Shown piece after piece: positions 54,545 to 64,000 of a DNA stretch of 64,000 nt. A program made the translations under genes and the position numbers. Under the pieces are notes generated by a model, which was not told where the DNA came from, did not search any database, and saw nothing but the letters and a program-made list of their open reading frames with translations. Every line of letters starts with the position of its first letter. Positions within the stretch are counted from its first letter, which is position 1. Source of the DNA: Corynebacterium silvaticum. Its GTDB lineage: Bacteria; Actinomycetota; Actinomycetes; Mycobacteriales; Mycobacteriaceae. The DNA lies in the NCBI RefSeq assembly GCF_004382825.2, contig NZ_SDQO02000002.1, forward strand, positions 496,001 to 560,000. The letters run 5' to 3'.

Positions 54545-56306
54545 GGAACTCGCCCTTCTTTCCGGTATTAAAGCTCTGGACAGGGCGGAAGTAGCCCATC
54601 ACTCGGGTCCACATCTCAGTCTTTTCTCCACAATCGGGGCATTCTGGGTGCTCGCCGGAAATATAGCCGTGGGTAGGGCAAATGGAGAACGTGGGAGTGA
54701 TAGTGACGTAAGGAAGACGGAAGTTTTCCAAAGAACGCCGGACGAGTTTTGCGCACGCCTCGCCATCGCTCATGGCGGCACCCATATAAAGGTGGAGCAC
54801 GGTTCCACCGGTGTATTTAGATTGCAGATCTTCCTGGAGAGCAAGCGCCTCAAAGGGGTCTGGGGTATGAGACACCGGTAGCTGGGAAGAATTAGTGTAA
54901 TAGGGCTCTTCATCCGTACCAGCGTGGAGGACGCCGGGGTAGCGCTTGATGTCTTCCTTGGCCAACCTGTAGGTGGCGCCCTCGGCGGGGGTGGCCTCAA
55001 GATTAAACAGGTGACCTGTGCGCTCTTGAGCCTTGACCAAGAGATCGTTGATGTGATCAAGCAGACGAGCCACCTGGGCGTGGCCCTGGGGATCGGTGAG
55101 GTCATAGGCATCGTGGGTGAAATTACGGATCATCTCATTGCAGCCGTTAACTCCGATAGTGGAGAAATGGTTGTCCAAGCTGGGCAGCCACCGAGAGCTG
55201 TAGGGGTAGAGGCCCGCGTCCATTTGCTTAGCCACAAAGGCCCGGCGGCGTTCGAGGGTCTCTATGCCAAGATCAACAAGCTTGTCGACGCTCGCCAGCA
55301 GGCCTTCCTCATCATCAGCATGGAGATACCCCAGGCGGGCGCAGTTGAGCGTGACCACGCCAATGGAACCGGTCAACTCCGCCGAACCAAAGAGCCCATT
55401 ACCGCGTTTGAGTAGTTCGCGGAGGTCCAGCTGCAGGCGACAGCACATAGAGCGAATCATGCCGGGATCAAGGTCGGAGTTAATAAAGTTTTGGAAATAG
55501 GGCAGCCCATATTTCGCGGTCATCGTGAAGAGAGCTTGAGAGTTCGACGAATCCCAGTCGAAATCCTTGGTGATGTTATACGTGGGGATCGGGAAGGTGA
55601 AGGGACGTCCATCCGCGTCGCCTGCGCTCATGACCTCAATGAATGCGCGGTTGATGATGTCCATCTCTGCTTGCAACTCGCCATACGTAAACGCCTGCGG
55701 CTCCTCGCCGATGAATGGAACCTGGTCGTGCAGATCCTCGGGGCAGGTCCAGTCGAAAGTGAGATTGGTAAAAGGTGTCTGCGTACCCCAACGTGAAGGT
55801 ACATTGAGGTTGAAAATAAACTCCTGCATCTGCTGGACAACGTCCTCGTAACTGAGATTATCCAGGCGGACAAAGGGGGCCATGTATGTGTCAAAAGAGC
55901 TGAACGCTTGTGCACCGGCCCATTCGTTTTGCAACGTACCCAGGAAATTAACTATCTGCCCACATGCGGAAGAAAAGTGCTTGGGAGGATGTGAGGAGAT
56001 TGTGCCTGAAACACCGTTGAACCCCTGTTCCAGAAGCTGGCGCAAGGACCAGCCTGCGCAATAGCCGGAAAGCATATCCAGGTCATGGATGTGGATGGTG
56101 CCATCGCGATGTGCCTGCCCGGCCTCTGGGCTGAAGACGTTATCCAACCAATAATTGGCGGTGATTTTTCCCGCCGAATTGAGGATCATCCCGCCGAGGG
56201 AATAGTCCTGGTTTGCGTTGGCATTGACGCGCCAGTCTGATCGATCGAGGTATTCCTCGATAGTGGAGCGGGAGTTAACATAGGATTCGGTCATAGGGAA
56301 TAACAT
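54510..56306 (-). CDS. nrdD: Anaerobic ribonucleoside-triphosphate reductase (class III)
   Basis: 598 residues from ATG at 56306; ATG at 56294 is an alternative. Conserved GTIHIHDLDMLSGYCAGW, GNGLFGSAELTGSIGVVTLN and the C-terminal zinc site C543-x2-H546 with C556-x2-C559 are present. The glycyl radical residue is G571 in TRVMGYFRP. There is no N-terminal ATP cone, so overall activity control by dATP is probably absent. Supports deoxynucleotide synthesis without oxygen. Confidence 0.95.
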   Translation of the reverse strand: MLFPMTESYVNSRSTIEEYLDRSDWRVNANANQDYSLGGMILNSAGKITANYWLDNVFSPEAGQAHRDGTIHIHDLDMLSGYCAGWSLRQLLEQGFNGVSGTISSHPPKHFSSACGQIVNFLGTLQNEWAGAQAFSSFDTYMAPFVRLDNLSYEDVVQQMQEFIFNLNVPSRWGTQTPFTNLTFDWTCPEDLHDQVPFIGEEPQAFTYGELQAEMDIINRAFIEVMSAGDADGRPFTFPIPTYNITKDFDWDSSNSQALFTMTAKYGLPYFQNFINSDLDPGMIRSMCCRLQLDLRELLKRGNGLFGSAELTGSIGVVTLNCARLGYLHADDEEGLLASVDKLVDLGIETLERRRAFVAKQMDAGLYPYSSRWLPSLDNHFSTIGVNGCNEMIRNFTHDAYDLTDPQGHAQVARLLDHINDLLVKAQERTGHLFNLEATPAEGATYRLAKEDIKRYPGVLHAGTDEEPYYTNSSQLPVSHTPDPFEALALQEDLQSKYTGGTVLHLYMGAAMSDGEACAKLVRRSLENFRLPYVTITPTFSICPTHGYISGEHPECPDCGEKTEMWTRVMGYFRPVQSFNTGKKGEFHERTYFAETLA

Positions 56307-56326
56307 AGGCGGAATTATCCCTTTGT

Positions 56327-56376
56327 AACTACATTATATAGTTGTTGAAGTGTCACCAATTACTATATGTTGTGGC
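56327..56376 (-). promoter_or_regulatory. Candidate paired NrdR boxes upstream of nrdD
   Basis: Two imperfect AT-rich dyads, AACTACATTATATAGTT (56327-56343) and ACTATATGTTGTGG (56362-56375), lie about 30 bases apart, the spacing of three helical turns seen for paired NrdR boxes. They lie 20-70 bases upstream of nrdD. The matches to the NrdR consensus are partial. Confidence 0.4.
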
Positions 56377-56574
56377 GTGACTGTGACTTGCCTTGCGGAA
56401 ACGTAGGTATATCTTGTGGGGGTGATATTTGTCGTCTAATTCGATTTTTCTTTTTTATGGCCTGTATCACTTTATTGCATGTGGTGGTGTGGGCTTTAAT
56501 GGCGGGGGATGACACTCTTGATGCTGTTGCGGGTAATCTCGGCGACTACAATAGAAAATGATGAAGGAATGAAT

Positions 56575-56959
56575 ATGTCTTACAACTCTTATGTGGCAGT
56601 CGAGGACTGGATTCTTGATGACCTTCGCATCAAGGATGACGATCTGGTGGAGGCTTTGTATACGGGCAGTCATGGGGAGCTTTTTGATGTTGCTGCCGCA
56701 TGGATGGATGTACAGGAGCTGCTGCACTCGGCGGGGCTGAGTACTGCTGCGGTTGACGGGGAAGAAATTATCGTGGGGGACCCGATGGTGGGGATCGTTG
56801 CTCCGCAGCGTGTAGAATAAAGTACTTTCAGATCTCTCTTCCGTGGATGATGCTGCAGTGCAGGAAGCTGGCCTTGGGGAGGCTATTCGTTCTTTCACTG
56901 ATTTCTATGAGGGTGCGCGCTCCTCCGGACTCGGAGTTGTGGTTCTAGCGGGGGAATAA
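56575..56959 (+). pseudogene. Small hypothetical protein gene, probably frameshifted
   Basis: The first part, ATG at 56575 with GAAGGA seven bases upstream, gives 81 residues: acidic, helix-rich, ending VVAPQRVE-like at TAA 56818-56820. A different frame continues at once with coding-like sequence (VLSDLSSVDDAAVQEAGLGE, ending GVVVLAGE) to TAA at 56957-56959. Restoring two As in the GAATAAAG stretch would join them into about 129 residues. No recognised family. Either the short protein is functional or the gene has decayed. Confidence 0.5.
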
Positions 56960-56978
56960 GGAAGCCTCTGCGGTAAAA

Positions 56979-57059
56979 ATGTCGTTTTTGAGAACGCTGA
57001 AAAGTCTCTCTTGGGCTTTTTCTGACGGCTAGGGGGCTAGCATTCTCAAAAACGACAAT
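56979..57059. repeat. Dispersed inverted-repeat element, copy 2
   Basis: Arms 56979-56998 and 57039-57059 with core GTCGTTTTTGAGAACGC, around a 40-base spacer. Both the arm sequence and the spacer length match copy 1 at 16034-16115. The spacers share TGGGCTTTT near the middle and GGGCT at the end, so the whole unit, not only the arms, is repeated. Confidence 0.85.
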
Positions 57060-57429
57060 CGCTGCGGTAGCTGTTGCGCTGTGTGCGGAAGTATTGGTGT
57101 GGTGCCTGCTGTGTTGCGGCATCTTTAAGGCCTTTGGCTTGCTTGTCTTGGCCAGATGCTGTAGGTTGTGTGCTAGTCCCACTTGTTTGATGGTGGGAGC
57201 CTGACGTTTTGCCTGGTTGGCGCCAGTGTGTGATCTTGTGAAAGGTTGCATACCAGTCCACAGTGGATTGAAGCGTTGTGGTAAATGCGGAAGCGGCCCC
57301 GGAAAAGAGCCCCTTTTTTGGTTTTTCTAGGGTCCTTTAGGGGCCATTCCGCACTAGCCAGGCACATGAAGCGATAACTTCTTCGAGGTTTTCAGCTTCG
57401 AAGAAAAGTACCGATTGAGAAAGACGGCT
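57060..57429. other. Intergenic region upstream of rpsL
   Basis: About 370 bases with no supportable gene. It must hold the rpsL-rpsG promoter, but I see no strong -35/-10 pair. A pyrimidine run CCCCTTTTTTGG lies at about 57310-57325. Confidence 0.45.
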
Positions 57430-57801
57430 ATGCCTACTATTCAGCAGCTGGTCCGCAAGGGCCGCCACGATAAGACTGCAAAGGTTTCCACTGCAGCCCT
57501 GAAGGGCTCCCCGCAGCGTCGTGGCGTGTGCACCCGTGTGTACACCACTACTCCTAAGAAGCCGAACTCCGCTCTGCGTAAGGTCGCTCGTGTGCGCCTT
57601 ACCTCCGGCATCGAGGTTTCCGCTTACATCCCAGGTGAGGGCCACAACCTCCAGGAGCACTCCATGGTGCTCGTCCGCGGTGGTCGTGTGAAGGACCTTC
57701 CGGGTGTTCGCTACAAGATCATCCGTGGCGCACTGGATACCCAGGGTGTGAAGGATCGTAAGCAGGCTCGCTCCCGCTACGGCGCAAAGAAGGAGAAGTA
57801 A
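57430..57801 (+). CDS. rpsL: 30S ribosomal protein S12
   Basis: 123 residues from ATG at 57430. [16 protein letters not shown] and [12 protein letters not shown] contain the two lysines (positions 43 and 88 in common numbering) where changes give streptomycin resistance; both are wild type here. S12 sits at the decoding centre. First gene of the str operon. Confidence 0.97.
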   Translation: MPTIQQLVRKGRHDKTAKVSTAALKGSPQRRGVCTRVYTTTPKKPNSALRKVARVRLTSGIEVSAYIPGEGHNLQEHSMVLVRGGRVKDLPGVRYKIIRGALDTQGVKDRKQARSRYGAKKEK

Positions 57802-57804
57802 TCA

Positions 57805-58272
57805 ATGCGTAAGAATGCAGCTCCCAAGCGTCCTATCGTTAAAGACCCAGTTTTCGGCTCTGAGGTTGTTACCCAGTTGGTAAACAAGGTTTTGTTGGAC
57901 GGCAAGAAGTCCACCGCTGAGCGTATCGTTTACGGCGCACTGGACATCTGCAAGGAAAAGACCGGTACTGATCCGGTTCTGACCCTTGAGAAGGCTCTCG
58001 GCAACATCAAGCCTGATCTTGAGGTTCGTTCCCGCCGCGTCGGTGGCGCTACCTACCAGGTTCCTGTTGAGGTTCGCCCGGGCCGTGCAAACACCCTGGC
58101 CCTGCGTTGGTTGGTTACGTTCACCCGTCAGCGCCGCGAGAACACCATGATCGAGCGTCTCGCTAACGAGATCCTTGATGCAGCGAACGGCCTCGGTGCT
58201 TCCGTGAAGCGTCGCGAGGACACCCACAAGATGGCTGAGGCTAACCGCGCCTTCGCCCACTACCGCTGGTAA
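57805..58272 (+). CDS. rpsG: 30S ribosomal protein S7
   Basis: 155 residues starting three bases after the rpsL stop. [20 protein letters not shown] and the [18 protein letters not shown] segment are canonical. S7 nucleates the 30S head and represses the str operon in some bacteria. The following 288 bases to fusA show no gene. Confidence 0.98.
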   Translation: MRKNAAPKRPIVKDPVFGSEVVTQLVNKVLLDGKKSTAERIVYGALDICKEKTGTDPVLTLEKALGNIKPDLEVRSRRVGGATYQVPVEVRPGRANTLALRWLVTFTRQRRENTMIERLANEILDAANGLGASVKRREDTHKMAEANRAFAHYRW

Positions 58273-58560
58273 TTCGTATGCGTATTGTGACCCGACTGGG
58301 ACGGCTCAGAGTTTTCACCCTCGTTGCGCACGTGTAAAACCACGGCGACAAGGAGATGTGAGAAGCTGCGCGCCGCCAGTTGGGTCACTTTTCCATAGGA
58401 AAGATCTCGTAAACTTTCACGTTTTGTTGGAACTCGGCTGAGAATTCAACGAGTTTTTGGCAGAATAAACACGAACTATCCGTGCAGTGAGTGTGTCTTC
58501 CTGCAGCGTTTACCGCTCTAGGGACAAAGACCACTCTAGCTACATAAGTTAGGGACAACT

Positions 58561-60687
58561 GTGGCACAAGAAGTGCTTAAGGACTTGAACAAGGTCCGCA
58601 ACATCGGCATCATGGCCCACATTGACGCCGGTAAGACCACCACCACCGAGCGTATCCTCTTCTACACCGGCATCAACCGTAAGGTCGGCGAGACCCACGA
58701 TGGTGCTTCCACCACTGACTGGATGGAGCAGGAGAAGGAACGCGGCATCACCATTACCTCGGCTGCTGTTACCTGTTTCTGGAACGGCAACCAGGTCAAC
58801 ATCATCGATACCCCAGGCCACGTGGACTTCACCGTTGAGGTTGAGCGCTCCCTTCGCGTTCTCGACGGCGCAGTCGCAGTGTTCGACGGTAAAGAGGGCG
58901 TTGAGCCTCAGTCCGAGCAGGTGTGGCGTCAGGCTGCTAAGTACGACGTTCCCCGTATCTGCTTTGTGAACAAGATGGACAAGCTCGGTGCAGACTTCTA
59001 CTTCACCGTTCAGACCATCATCGATCGCCTCGGTGCTAAGCCATTGGTCATGCAGCTGCCTATCGGCGCTGAAGATGACTTCGATGGTGTTGTTGACCTT
59101 CTTGAGATGAAGGCCATCACGTGGCGCGGCAAGGTCGAGACCGGCGCTGAGCCAGTTATCGAGGAGATTCCAGCTGACTTGGCTGACAAGGCTGCTGAAT
59201 ACCGCGAGAAGCTCGTTGAGACCGTCGCTGAGGCCGATGAGGCTCTCATGGAGAAGTACTTCGGTGGCGAGGAACTCACCATCGAAGAGCTCAAGGCCGG
59301 TATCCGTAAGCTGACCGTTAACTCTGAGGTCTACCCAGTTCTTTGTGGTACCGCTTACCGCAACAAGGGTGTTCAGCCACTGCTCGACGCTGTTATCGAT
59401 TACCTCCCAACTCCATTGGACATCGGAGAGGTTCACGGACACAAGGTTGGCGACGAGTCTGTGGACTTGGTTCGTAAGCCTTCCGTTGAAGAGCCTTTCT
59501 CTGCTCTTGCGTTCAAGATCGCAGCTCACCCGTTCTTCGGCAAGCTCACCTTCGTTCGCGTTTACTCCGGTGTTGTTGAGCCTGGTGCTCAGGTTGCCAA
59601 CTCCACCAAGGGCAAGAACGAGCGCATTGGTAAGCTGTTCCAGATGCACGCCAACAAGGAGAACCCTGTTGACGAGGCACGCGCTGGTAACATCTACGCG
59701 TTCATCGGTCTGAAGGACACCACCACTGGTGACACCCTCTGCGATAAGAACGACCAGATCATCCTTGAGTCCATGGACTTCCCGGACCCAGTGATCAAGG
59801 TGTCCATCGAGCCAAAGACCAAGTCTGACCAGGAGAAGCTCGGTACCGCTATTCAGAAGCTTTCTGAAGAGGACCCAACCTTCACCGTTGAGCTCGACGA
59901 AGAGTCCGGCCAGACCGTCATCGGCGGCATGGGTGAGCTCCACCTCGACGTTCTTGTTGACCGCATGAAGCGCGAATTCAAGGTCGAAGCTAACGTTGGT
60001 AACCCGCAGGTTGCATACCGCGAGACCATCCGTAAGACCGTCGAGAAGCTTGAGTACACCCACAAGAAGCAGACTGGTGGTTCCGGTCAGTTCGCTAAGG
60101 TCATCATCGGCATCGAGCCTTACGTTCCTGAGCTGGAGACCTTGGAAGAGGGCGAGTCCCCAATCTACAAGTTCGAGAACGCTGTCACCGGTGGACGCAT
60201 TCCGAAGGAATACATTCCTTCCGTGGATGCAGGTATCCAGGATGCAATGCAGTACGGCTACCTCGCTGGCTTCCCGCTGGTAAACATCAAGGCAACGCTT
60301 ATCGACGGCGCATACCACGAGGTTGACTCCTCTGAAATGGCCTTCAAACTTGCTGGTTCTCAGGCTCTTAAAGAGGCTGTCGCAAAGGCAAAGCCAGTTC
60401 TTCTTGAGCCTTTGATGGCTGTCGAGGTCATTACTCCTGAGGAGTACATGGGCGACGTTATCGGCGACATAAACTCTCGTCGTGGCCAGGTCTCCGCAAT
60501 GGGTGACCGTGCTGGCGCCAAGGTTGTTAAGGCAAAGGTTCCGCTGTCCGAGATGTTCGGTTACGTTGGTGACCTGCGCTCTCGTACCCAGGGCCGCGCT
60601 AACTACACCATGATCTTCGATTCCTACGCAGAGGTTCCGACCAACGTAGCAACCGAGATCGTTGCTGAGCGCAACGGCACTGCCTAA
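58561..60687 (+). CDS. fusA: Elongation factor G
   Basis: 708 residues from GTG at 58561 with TTAGGGAC upstream. P-loop [13 protein letters not shown]2 region [16 protein letters not shown] and NKMD are intact; domains II-V follow at normal length. It drives translocation. It is separated from rpsG by 288 bases and may have its own promoter. Confidence 0.98.
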   Translation: MAQEVLKDLNKVRNIGIMAHIDAGKTTTTERILFYTGINRKVGETHDGASTTDWMEQEKERGITITSAAVTCFWNGNQVNIIDTPGHVDFTVEVERSLRVLDGAVAVFDGKEGVEPQSEQVWRQAAKYDVPRICFVNKMDKLGADFYFTVQTIIDRLGAKPLVMQLPIGAEDDFDGVVDLLEMKAITWRGKVETGAEPVIEEIPADLADKAAEYREKLVETVAEADEALMEKYFGGEELTIEELKAGIRKLTVNSEVYPVLCGTAYRNKGVQPLLDAVIDYLPTPLDIGEVHGHKVGDESVDLVRKPSVEEPFSALAFKIAAHPFFGKLTFVRVYSGVVEPGAQVANSTKGKNERIGKLFQMHANKENPVDEARAGNIYAFIGLKDTTTGDTLCDKNDQIILESMDFPDPVIKVSIEPKTKSDQEKLGTAIQKLSEEDPTFTVELDEESGQTVIGGMGELHLDVLVDRMKREFKVEANVGNPQVAYRETIRKTVEKLEYTHKKQTGGSGQFAKVIIGIEPYVPELETLEEGESPIYKFENAVTGGRIPKEYIPSVDAGIQDAMQYGYLAGFPLVNIKATLIDGAYHEVDSSEMAFKLAGSQALKEAVAKAKPVLLEPLMAVEVITPEEYMGDVIGDINSRRGQVSAMGDRAGAKVVKAKVPLSEMFGYVGDLRSRTQGRANYTMIFDSYAEVPTNVATEIVAERNGTA

Positions 60688-60839
60688 GCGTTAAGCCCTC
60701 TCGTACTATGTCCTTTTCCCTCCTGTGCTGGTGGGGAAAGGGGCGGTACGGAAAGGGGTAGCGGCTCGTTGAGCGTTTCCACCTGCGGAATGCTGAGCCG
60801 GCCGTTACCCTGTAAGATCCATCTGGATCCTTCGGTGGT

Positions 60840-60868
60840 TTGATAAAAACACCGTGTGACCCTAGGAT
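60840..60868 (+). promoter_or_regulatory. tuf promoter
   Basis: TTGATA (60840-60845), a 17-base spacer and TAGGAT (60863-60868), about 125 bases before tuf. The rest of the 306-base fusA-tuf gap holds imperfect hairpins (CGGCTC/GAGCCG about 60760-60800) but no gene. Confidence 0.65.
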
Positions 60869-60993
60869 CATGTAACTGGCGCATTAGTAAATAGCTGTAC
60901 TGCCAGACTGCCGAATTAGCGGTCAGAATGTACAGCAACTGTCAACTCGTGGCTGCGAAATCGTAGCCACCACGAAGTCCAGGAGGACACACA

Positions 60994-62184
60994 GTGGCAA
61001 AGGCTAAGTTCGAGCGTACTAAGCCGCACGTTAACATCGGTACCATCGGTCATGTCGATCACGGCAAGACCACCACTACCGCTGCTATCACCAAGGTTCT
61101 GGCTGACGCATACCCGGATCTCAACGAGGCTTTCGCCTTCGACGCCATTGACAAGGCGCCGGAGGAGAAGGAGCGTGGCATCACGATCAACATCTCCCAC
61201 GTTGAGTACCAGACCGAGAAGCGCCACTACGCACACGTGGATGCTCCGGGTCACGCCGACTACATCAAGAACATGATCACCGGCGCTGCTCAGATGGACG
61301 GCGCAATCCTCGTGGTTGCTGCTACCGACGGCCCAATGCCTCAGACCCGTGAGCACGTTCTGCTCGCTCGCCAGGTTGGCGTTCCTTACATCCTCGTTGC
61401 TCTTAACAAGTGCGACATGGTTGACGATGAGGAAATCATCGAGCTCGTCGAGATGGAGATCCGTGAGCTGCTCGCTGAGCAGGATTACGATGAAGAGGCT
61501 CCAATCATCCACATCTCCGCACTGAAGGCTCTCGAGGGCGACGAGGAGTGGACCAAGTCCATCCTCGAGCTCATGCAGGCTTGCGACGATTCCATCCCGG
61601 ATCCAGAGCGCGAGACCGACAAGCCATTCCTCATGCCTATCGAGGACATCTTCACCATCACCGGTCGTGGCACCGTTGTTACCGGCCGTGTTGAGCGTGG
61701 CCAGCTGAACGTCAACGAAGACGTTGAGATCATCGGTATCAAGGAAAAGTCCACCCAGACCACCGTTACCGGTATCGAGATGTTCCGTAAGCTTCTCGAC
61801 TACACCGAGGCTGGCGACAACTGTGGTCTCCTCCTCCGTGGTATCAAGCGCGAAGACGTCGAGCGCGGTCAGGTTGTTGTTAAGCCAGGCGCTTACACTC
61901 CTCACACCGAGTTCGAGGGCTCTGTCTACGTCCTTTCCAAGGACGAGGGCGGCCGCCACACCCCGTTCTTCGACAACTACCGTCCTCAGTTCTACTTCCG
62001 CACCACCGACGTTACCGGTGTTGTGAAGCTTCCTGAGGGCACCGAGATGGTTATGCCTGGCGACAACGTCGACATGTCCGTCACCCTGATCCAGCCTGTC
62101 GCTATGGACGAGGGCCTGCGCTTCGCTATCCGCGAGGGCTCCCGCACCGTTGGCGCTGGCCGCGTCACCAAGATCATCAAGTAA
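60994..62184 (+). CDS. tuf: Elongation factor Tu
   Basis: 396 residues from GTG at 60994 with CCAGGAGGA upstream. [27 protein letters not shown] and the three-domain length are canonical. Delivers aminoacyl-tRNA to the ribosome. A single copy is seen here, typical for actinobacteria. Confidence 0.98.
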   Translation: MAKAKFERTKPHVNIGTIGHVDHGKTTTTAAITKVLADAYPDLNEAFAFDAIDKAPEEKERGITINISHVEYQTEKRHYAHVDAPGHADYIKNMITGAAQMDGAILVVAATDGPMPQTREHVLLARQVGVPYILVALNKCDMVDDEEIIELVEMEIRELLAEQDYDEEAPIIHISALKALEGDEEWTKSILELMQACDDSIPDPERETDKPFLMPIEDIFTITGRGTVVTGRVERGQLNVNEDVEIIGIKEKSTQTTVTGIEMFRKLLDYTEAGDNCGLLLRGIKREDVERGQVVVKPGAYTPHTEFEGSVYVLSKDEGGRHTPFFDNYRPQFYFRTTDVTGVVKLPEGTEMVMPGDNVDMSVTLIQPVAMDEGLRFAIREGSRTVGAGRVTKIIK

Positions 62185-62192
62185 TGATCTTT

Positions 62193-62255
62193 TAGCAGTT
62201 CGCTGCTAGGCTTTTAAAAATCCGCCTTGGTCTCTGTGCCAGGGCGGATTTTTTA
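62193..62255 (+). terminator. Double hairpin terminator after tuf
   Basis: First TAGCAG-TTCG-CTGCTA, a stable UUCG tetraloop stem (62193-62208). Then AAAATCCGCC pairs with GGCGGATTTT and runs into six Ts (to about 62255). Confidence 0.92.
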
Positions 62256-62279
62256 TGCCGTGGGATAAAATCGGAACCC

Positions 62280-62909
62280 ATGATCGATCGTTCCCACATG
62301 GATAGAATGCTTGATGCCGTCCGAGAAGTGTGGGAAGGCCAGCCGGATCTGGATTTTGCTGCACTCATGGGCATGCTGAACACCCACGGACTTACGTGGG
62401 GAATTTCCGATAACGATGCCCATGACATATGCATGATGATTGCCACTACCTATCCGGGGGAGCTCTCCAAAGTCACAGGGCGGTACAGCGTGTTGCTTGC
62501 CAACAACACCACCGCAGTACTTACCCGGGAGCGCATTGTGCTGCTTCGCGGTTGGCAGCAACCTATCTGGTGGAACTACAAGTCCCTAGTGCAAGCACGG
62601 GTGGGCTTGCCCCTCGTTGTGGCTGACCACCAGGGCATTGAACACCGTCTAGACACGATTCGCCGTATTGAGAAGACAACGCTGGCGGAAGATACGGATA
62701 CGCGCGTAATTGAGCTTGCCGACGCCTCCGTGGTTCTCCAAAGAGGCCATCAAGCGCGTCACTTTGTGCGCAGGTGTCGCGAGGTGGAGACCCACGAGTA
62801 TCGGGTTCCTCAGGCGTGGTCGCCTGAAATAGAAAAGCCACTAAAGCTCCTCACCAAGGAACGCACTGCGGTGGAGTTGCCCGCTATCGCAGCACATATC
62901 CTTGGGTAG
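62280..62909 (+). CDS. Hypothetical protein, corynebacterial type
   Basis: 209 residues from ATG at 62280, about 25 bases after the tuf terminator. No signal peptide or membrane segment. Tryptophan-rich centre (RGWQQPIWWNYKSLVQARVG) and charged C-terminal half. No family recognised. It overlaps the next frame by eight bases, which suggests one transcript with the DUF421 gene. Confidence 0.6.
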   Translation: MIDRSHMDRMLDAVREVWEGQPDLDFAALMGMLNTHGLTWGISDNDAHDICMMIATTYPGELSKVTGRYSVLLANNTTAVLTRERIVLLRGWQQPIWWNYKSLVQARVGLPLVVADHQGIEHRLDTIRRIEKTTLAEDTDTRVIELADASVVLQRGHQARHFVRRCREVETHEYRVPQAWSPEIEKPLKLLTKERTAVELPAIAAHILG

Positions 62910-63501
62910 GAGCACTGAGGTTTCTACTGCCGGTAAAGTTCCTGTGGTGCAGGAGTTTAAACCTATCCTCGTAGAGCAACTGACCATCGAGCCGTGGCGT
63001 ATCCCCGTTGTGATTATCGCCGGGGTTGGTATTTATCTTGTTTTTCTGCTGATGATCCGAATATTCGGCGCACGGGTGCTCTCCCGTATGACAGCCTTTG
63101 ACGCGGTGGTTCTCACAATGGTTGGTGCTGTGGCGGGTCGCGTTATCATCGGGCATCCTCCGACGCTCGCCGCTGGCGTGATCGGGTTGATAACTCTGAT
63201 GCTGCTGGAAGCTATGTTTGGGGCCGCACGTAGTGTTTCTTCTGGTCTGCGACAAACCTTTGACGGCCGTCCGCGCATAGTGCTGGTGCACGGCGAGTGG
63301 ATTTTTGAGGAATTGCGTAAGACTCACTTGGCTAAGTCGGATGTCCGATTCGCCATTAGAAGAGCTGGGATACACCGTATGGACATGGTGCAGTGCGTGA
63401 TTCTTGAGCCCACGGGAGAACTCTCGATTTTTAGGGAAGGAACCCCGGTAGACCCCGAGCTGTTACGGGGCGTAGCGGGCGTAGACCGGCTTTATCCTTA
63501 G
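62902..63501 (+). CDS. DUF421 / YetF-like membrane protein
   Basis: 199 residues from TTG at 62902; GTG codons at 62944 and 62947 are better-looking alternatives because the first 15 residues are not conserved. Two to three N-terminal hydrophobic segments are followed by the DUF421 soluble domain, with FDGRPRIVLVHGEWIFEELR and LRRGVAGV-type end. Short relative to B. subtilis YetF. Function not established; YetF proteins have been tied to envelope phospholipid or stress roles. Confidence 0.75.
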   Translation: MGRSTEVSTAGKVPVVQEFKPILVEQLTIEPWRIPVVIIAGVGIYLVFLLMIRIFGARVLSRMTAFDAVVLTMVGAVAGRVIIGHPPTLAAGVIGLITLMLLEAMFGAARSVSSGLRQTFDGRPRIVLVHGEWIFEELRKTHLAKSDVRFAIRRAGIHRMDMVQCVILEPTGELSIFREGTPVDPELLRGVAGVDRLYP

Positions 63502-64000
63502 TCTTCAACTTTAGCCATGTGCACACGGTACTCGGTGCGAATAGGCGTGTCCGGTAAAACCGCTGCTATGTCCTGGTCTAGTTGCTGAAGCGCCTGCTGG
63601 ATGCTCAGCGCATTCGGTACCGATTCCAAGAGGATCGTGAGGGCGATGACTGTCTCCTCGCCGCGTCTTTCCACATGCCCGTGGGCGGAGATAACAGGAT
63701 CGAGTTCTTCTATGTCTTCGGCTGCTAGTTCTGCTATGTGGTCTATGTTGACGCTGATTGTCCCGTTCTTCTGAGTGACGCGGGAAATATGATTGCGACG
63801 CATATTGGCAACCACAATCCAGACTCCGCTGATTAAGAAAAGAACCGCGGCGAAGAACAAAGCGACATCGAACCAGCGTTGCTGAGATGCCTGGTGCCAA
63901 CGCGGAAACTCAGCAAGATCAGCGAGCTGCTGTGCCCACGGAAGATCAAAATTGAGGGCAATGGTCCACGCAGCCAGAGCTCCGAGAAGAGCACCGATGA
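63498..64000 (-). CDS. Two-helix membrane protein resembling AmaP (alkaline shock anchor), 5' end cut
   Basis: The frame stays open to the right window edge, so the start is outside; about 167 residues are visible. Two hydrophobic segments (IGALLGALAAWTIAL and FFAAVLFLISGVWIVVANMR) precede a soluble C-terminal domain with repeated HIAELAAEDIEELDPVIS and a final AKVED. This arrangement resembles AmaP proteins that anchor Asp23-type proteins, but the call rests on layout only. Its stop overlaps the convergent DUF421 gene by three bases. Confidence 0.5.
   Translation of the reverse strand, partial: IGALLGALAAWTIALNFDLPWAQQLADLAEFPRWHQASQQRWFDVALFFAAVLFLISGVWIVVANMRRNHISRVTQKNGTISVNIDHIAELAAEDIEELDPVISAHGHVERRGEETVIALTILLESVPNALSIQQALQQLDQDIAAVLPDTPIRTEYRVHMAKVED

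Noticed and set aside
56367..56561. 64-codon frame with a hydrophobic segment upstream of the small 56.6-kb gene
   Set aside because: No ribosome-binding site and unusual composition; it also overlaps the nrdD control region.
58549..60318. 589-codon minus-strand frame opposite fusA
   Set aside because: Antisense shadow of fusA caused by codon bias.
60916..61959. 347-codon minus-strand frame opposite tuf
   Set aside because: Antisense shadow of tuf.

Overview
The window is ordinary-GC (roughly low-to-mid 50s percent) actinobacterial chromosome. Gene order and protein detail point to Corynebacterium of the diphtheriae/ulcerans/pseudotuberculosis group: a mycobacterial-style menaquinone region, LPxTG-type surface proteins, a corynebacterial RpoB/RpoC pair, and secE-nusG-rplKA, rplJL, rpoBC, rpsLG-fusA-tuf in the usual actinobacterial order. 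No prophage, insertion sequence or CRISPR array was seen.

Layout. 1-15.8 kb: cytochrome c maturation (ccsB, cut by the window edge) and a menaquinone block, menA-menE-menB on the minus strand, then menC-menD-DUF3592-mgtA-menG on the plus strand, and menJ with a polyprenyl diphosphate synthase. This matches the order around Rv0534c-Rv0562 of M. tuberculosis as I remember it, with a DcuC-type carrier and a DIP1984-like gene inserted. 15.9-25.2 kb: tRNA-Tyr, -Thr, -Met and -Trp, secE-nusG, rplKA, two tandem aminopeptidase C genes, an old-yellow-enzyme gene, and rplJL behind an attenuating leader. 25.4-32.8 kb: a six-gene surface-anchored metal ABC transporter cluster. 33-41.7 kb: a PorA/DUF3068-family membrane protein, rpoB and rpoC.

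41.9-53.8 kb is accessory: a DUF4288-like gene, a thioester (TQXA) surface adhesin with a frameshift, a two-component system, two DUF5692-type membrane proteins flanking a START-like membrane protein, an ABC exporter, and a TIGR03943/permease pair. 53.8-56.3 kb: anaerobic ribonucleotide reductase (nrdD-nrdG). 57.4-64 kb: rpsL-rpsG-fusA-tuf and three poorly characterised genes.

Five genes look broken: the ArsR regulator (5-bp tandem duplication), dcuC (two frameshifts), mgtA (one in-frame amber codon), the TQXA adhesin (frameshift) and a small gene at 56.6 kb. Some indels lie in short homopolymers and could be sequencing errors. The duplication and the amber codon could not be explained that way.

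The most interesting items are: (i) the anchored-repeat ABC system, in which a proposed metal-binding module (GHxD then HxHxxWxF) recurs in two surface proteins and inside the substrate-binding lipoprotein, with a degenerate form in a fourth protein; (ii) a 14-bp palindrome TATTGCGCGCAATA and close variants, four times around the DUF5692/ABC genes, suggesting an undescribed regulon; (iii) two copies of an ~80-bp inverted-repeat element 41 kb apart; (iv) a nested hairpin directly upstream of the TIGR03943 gene.
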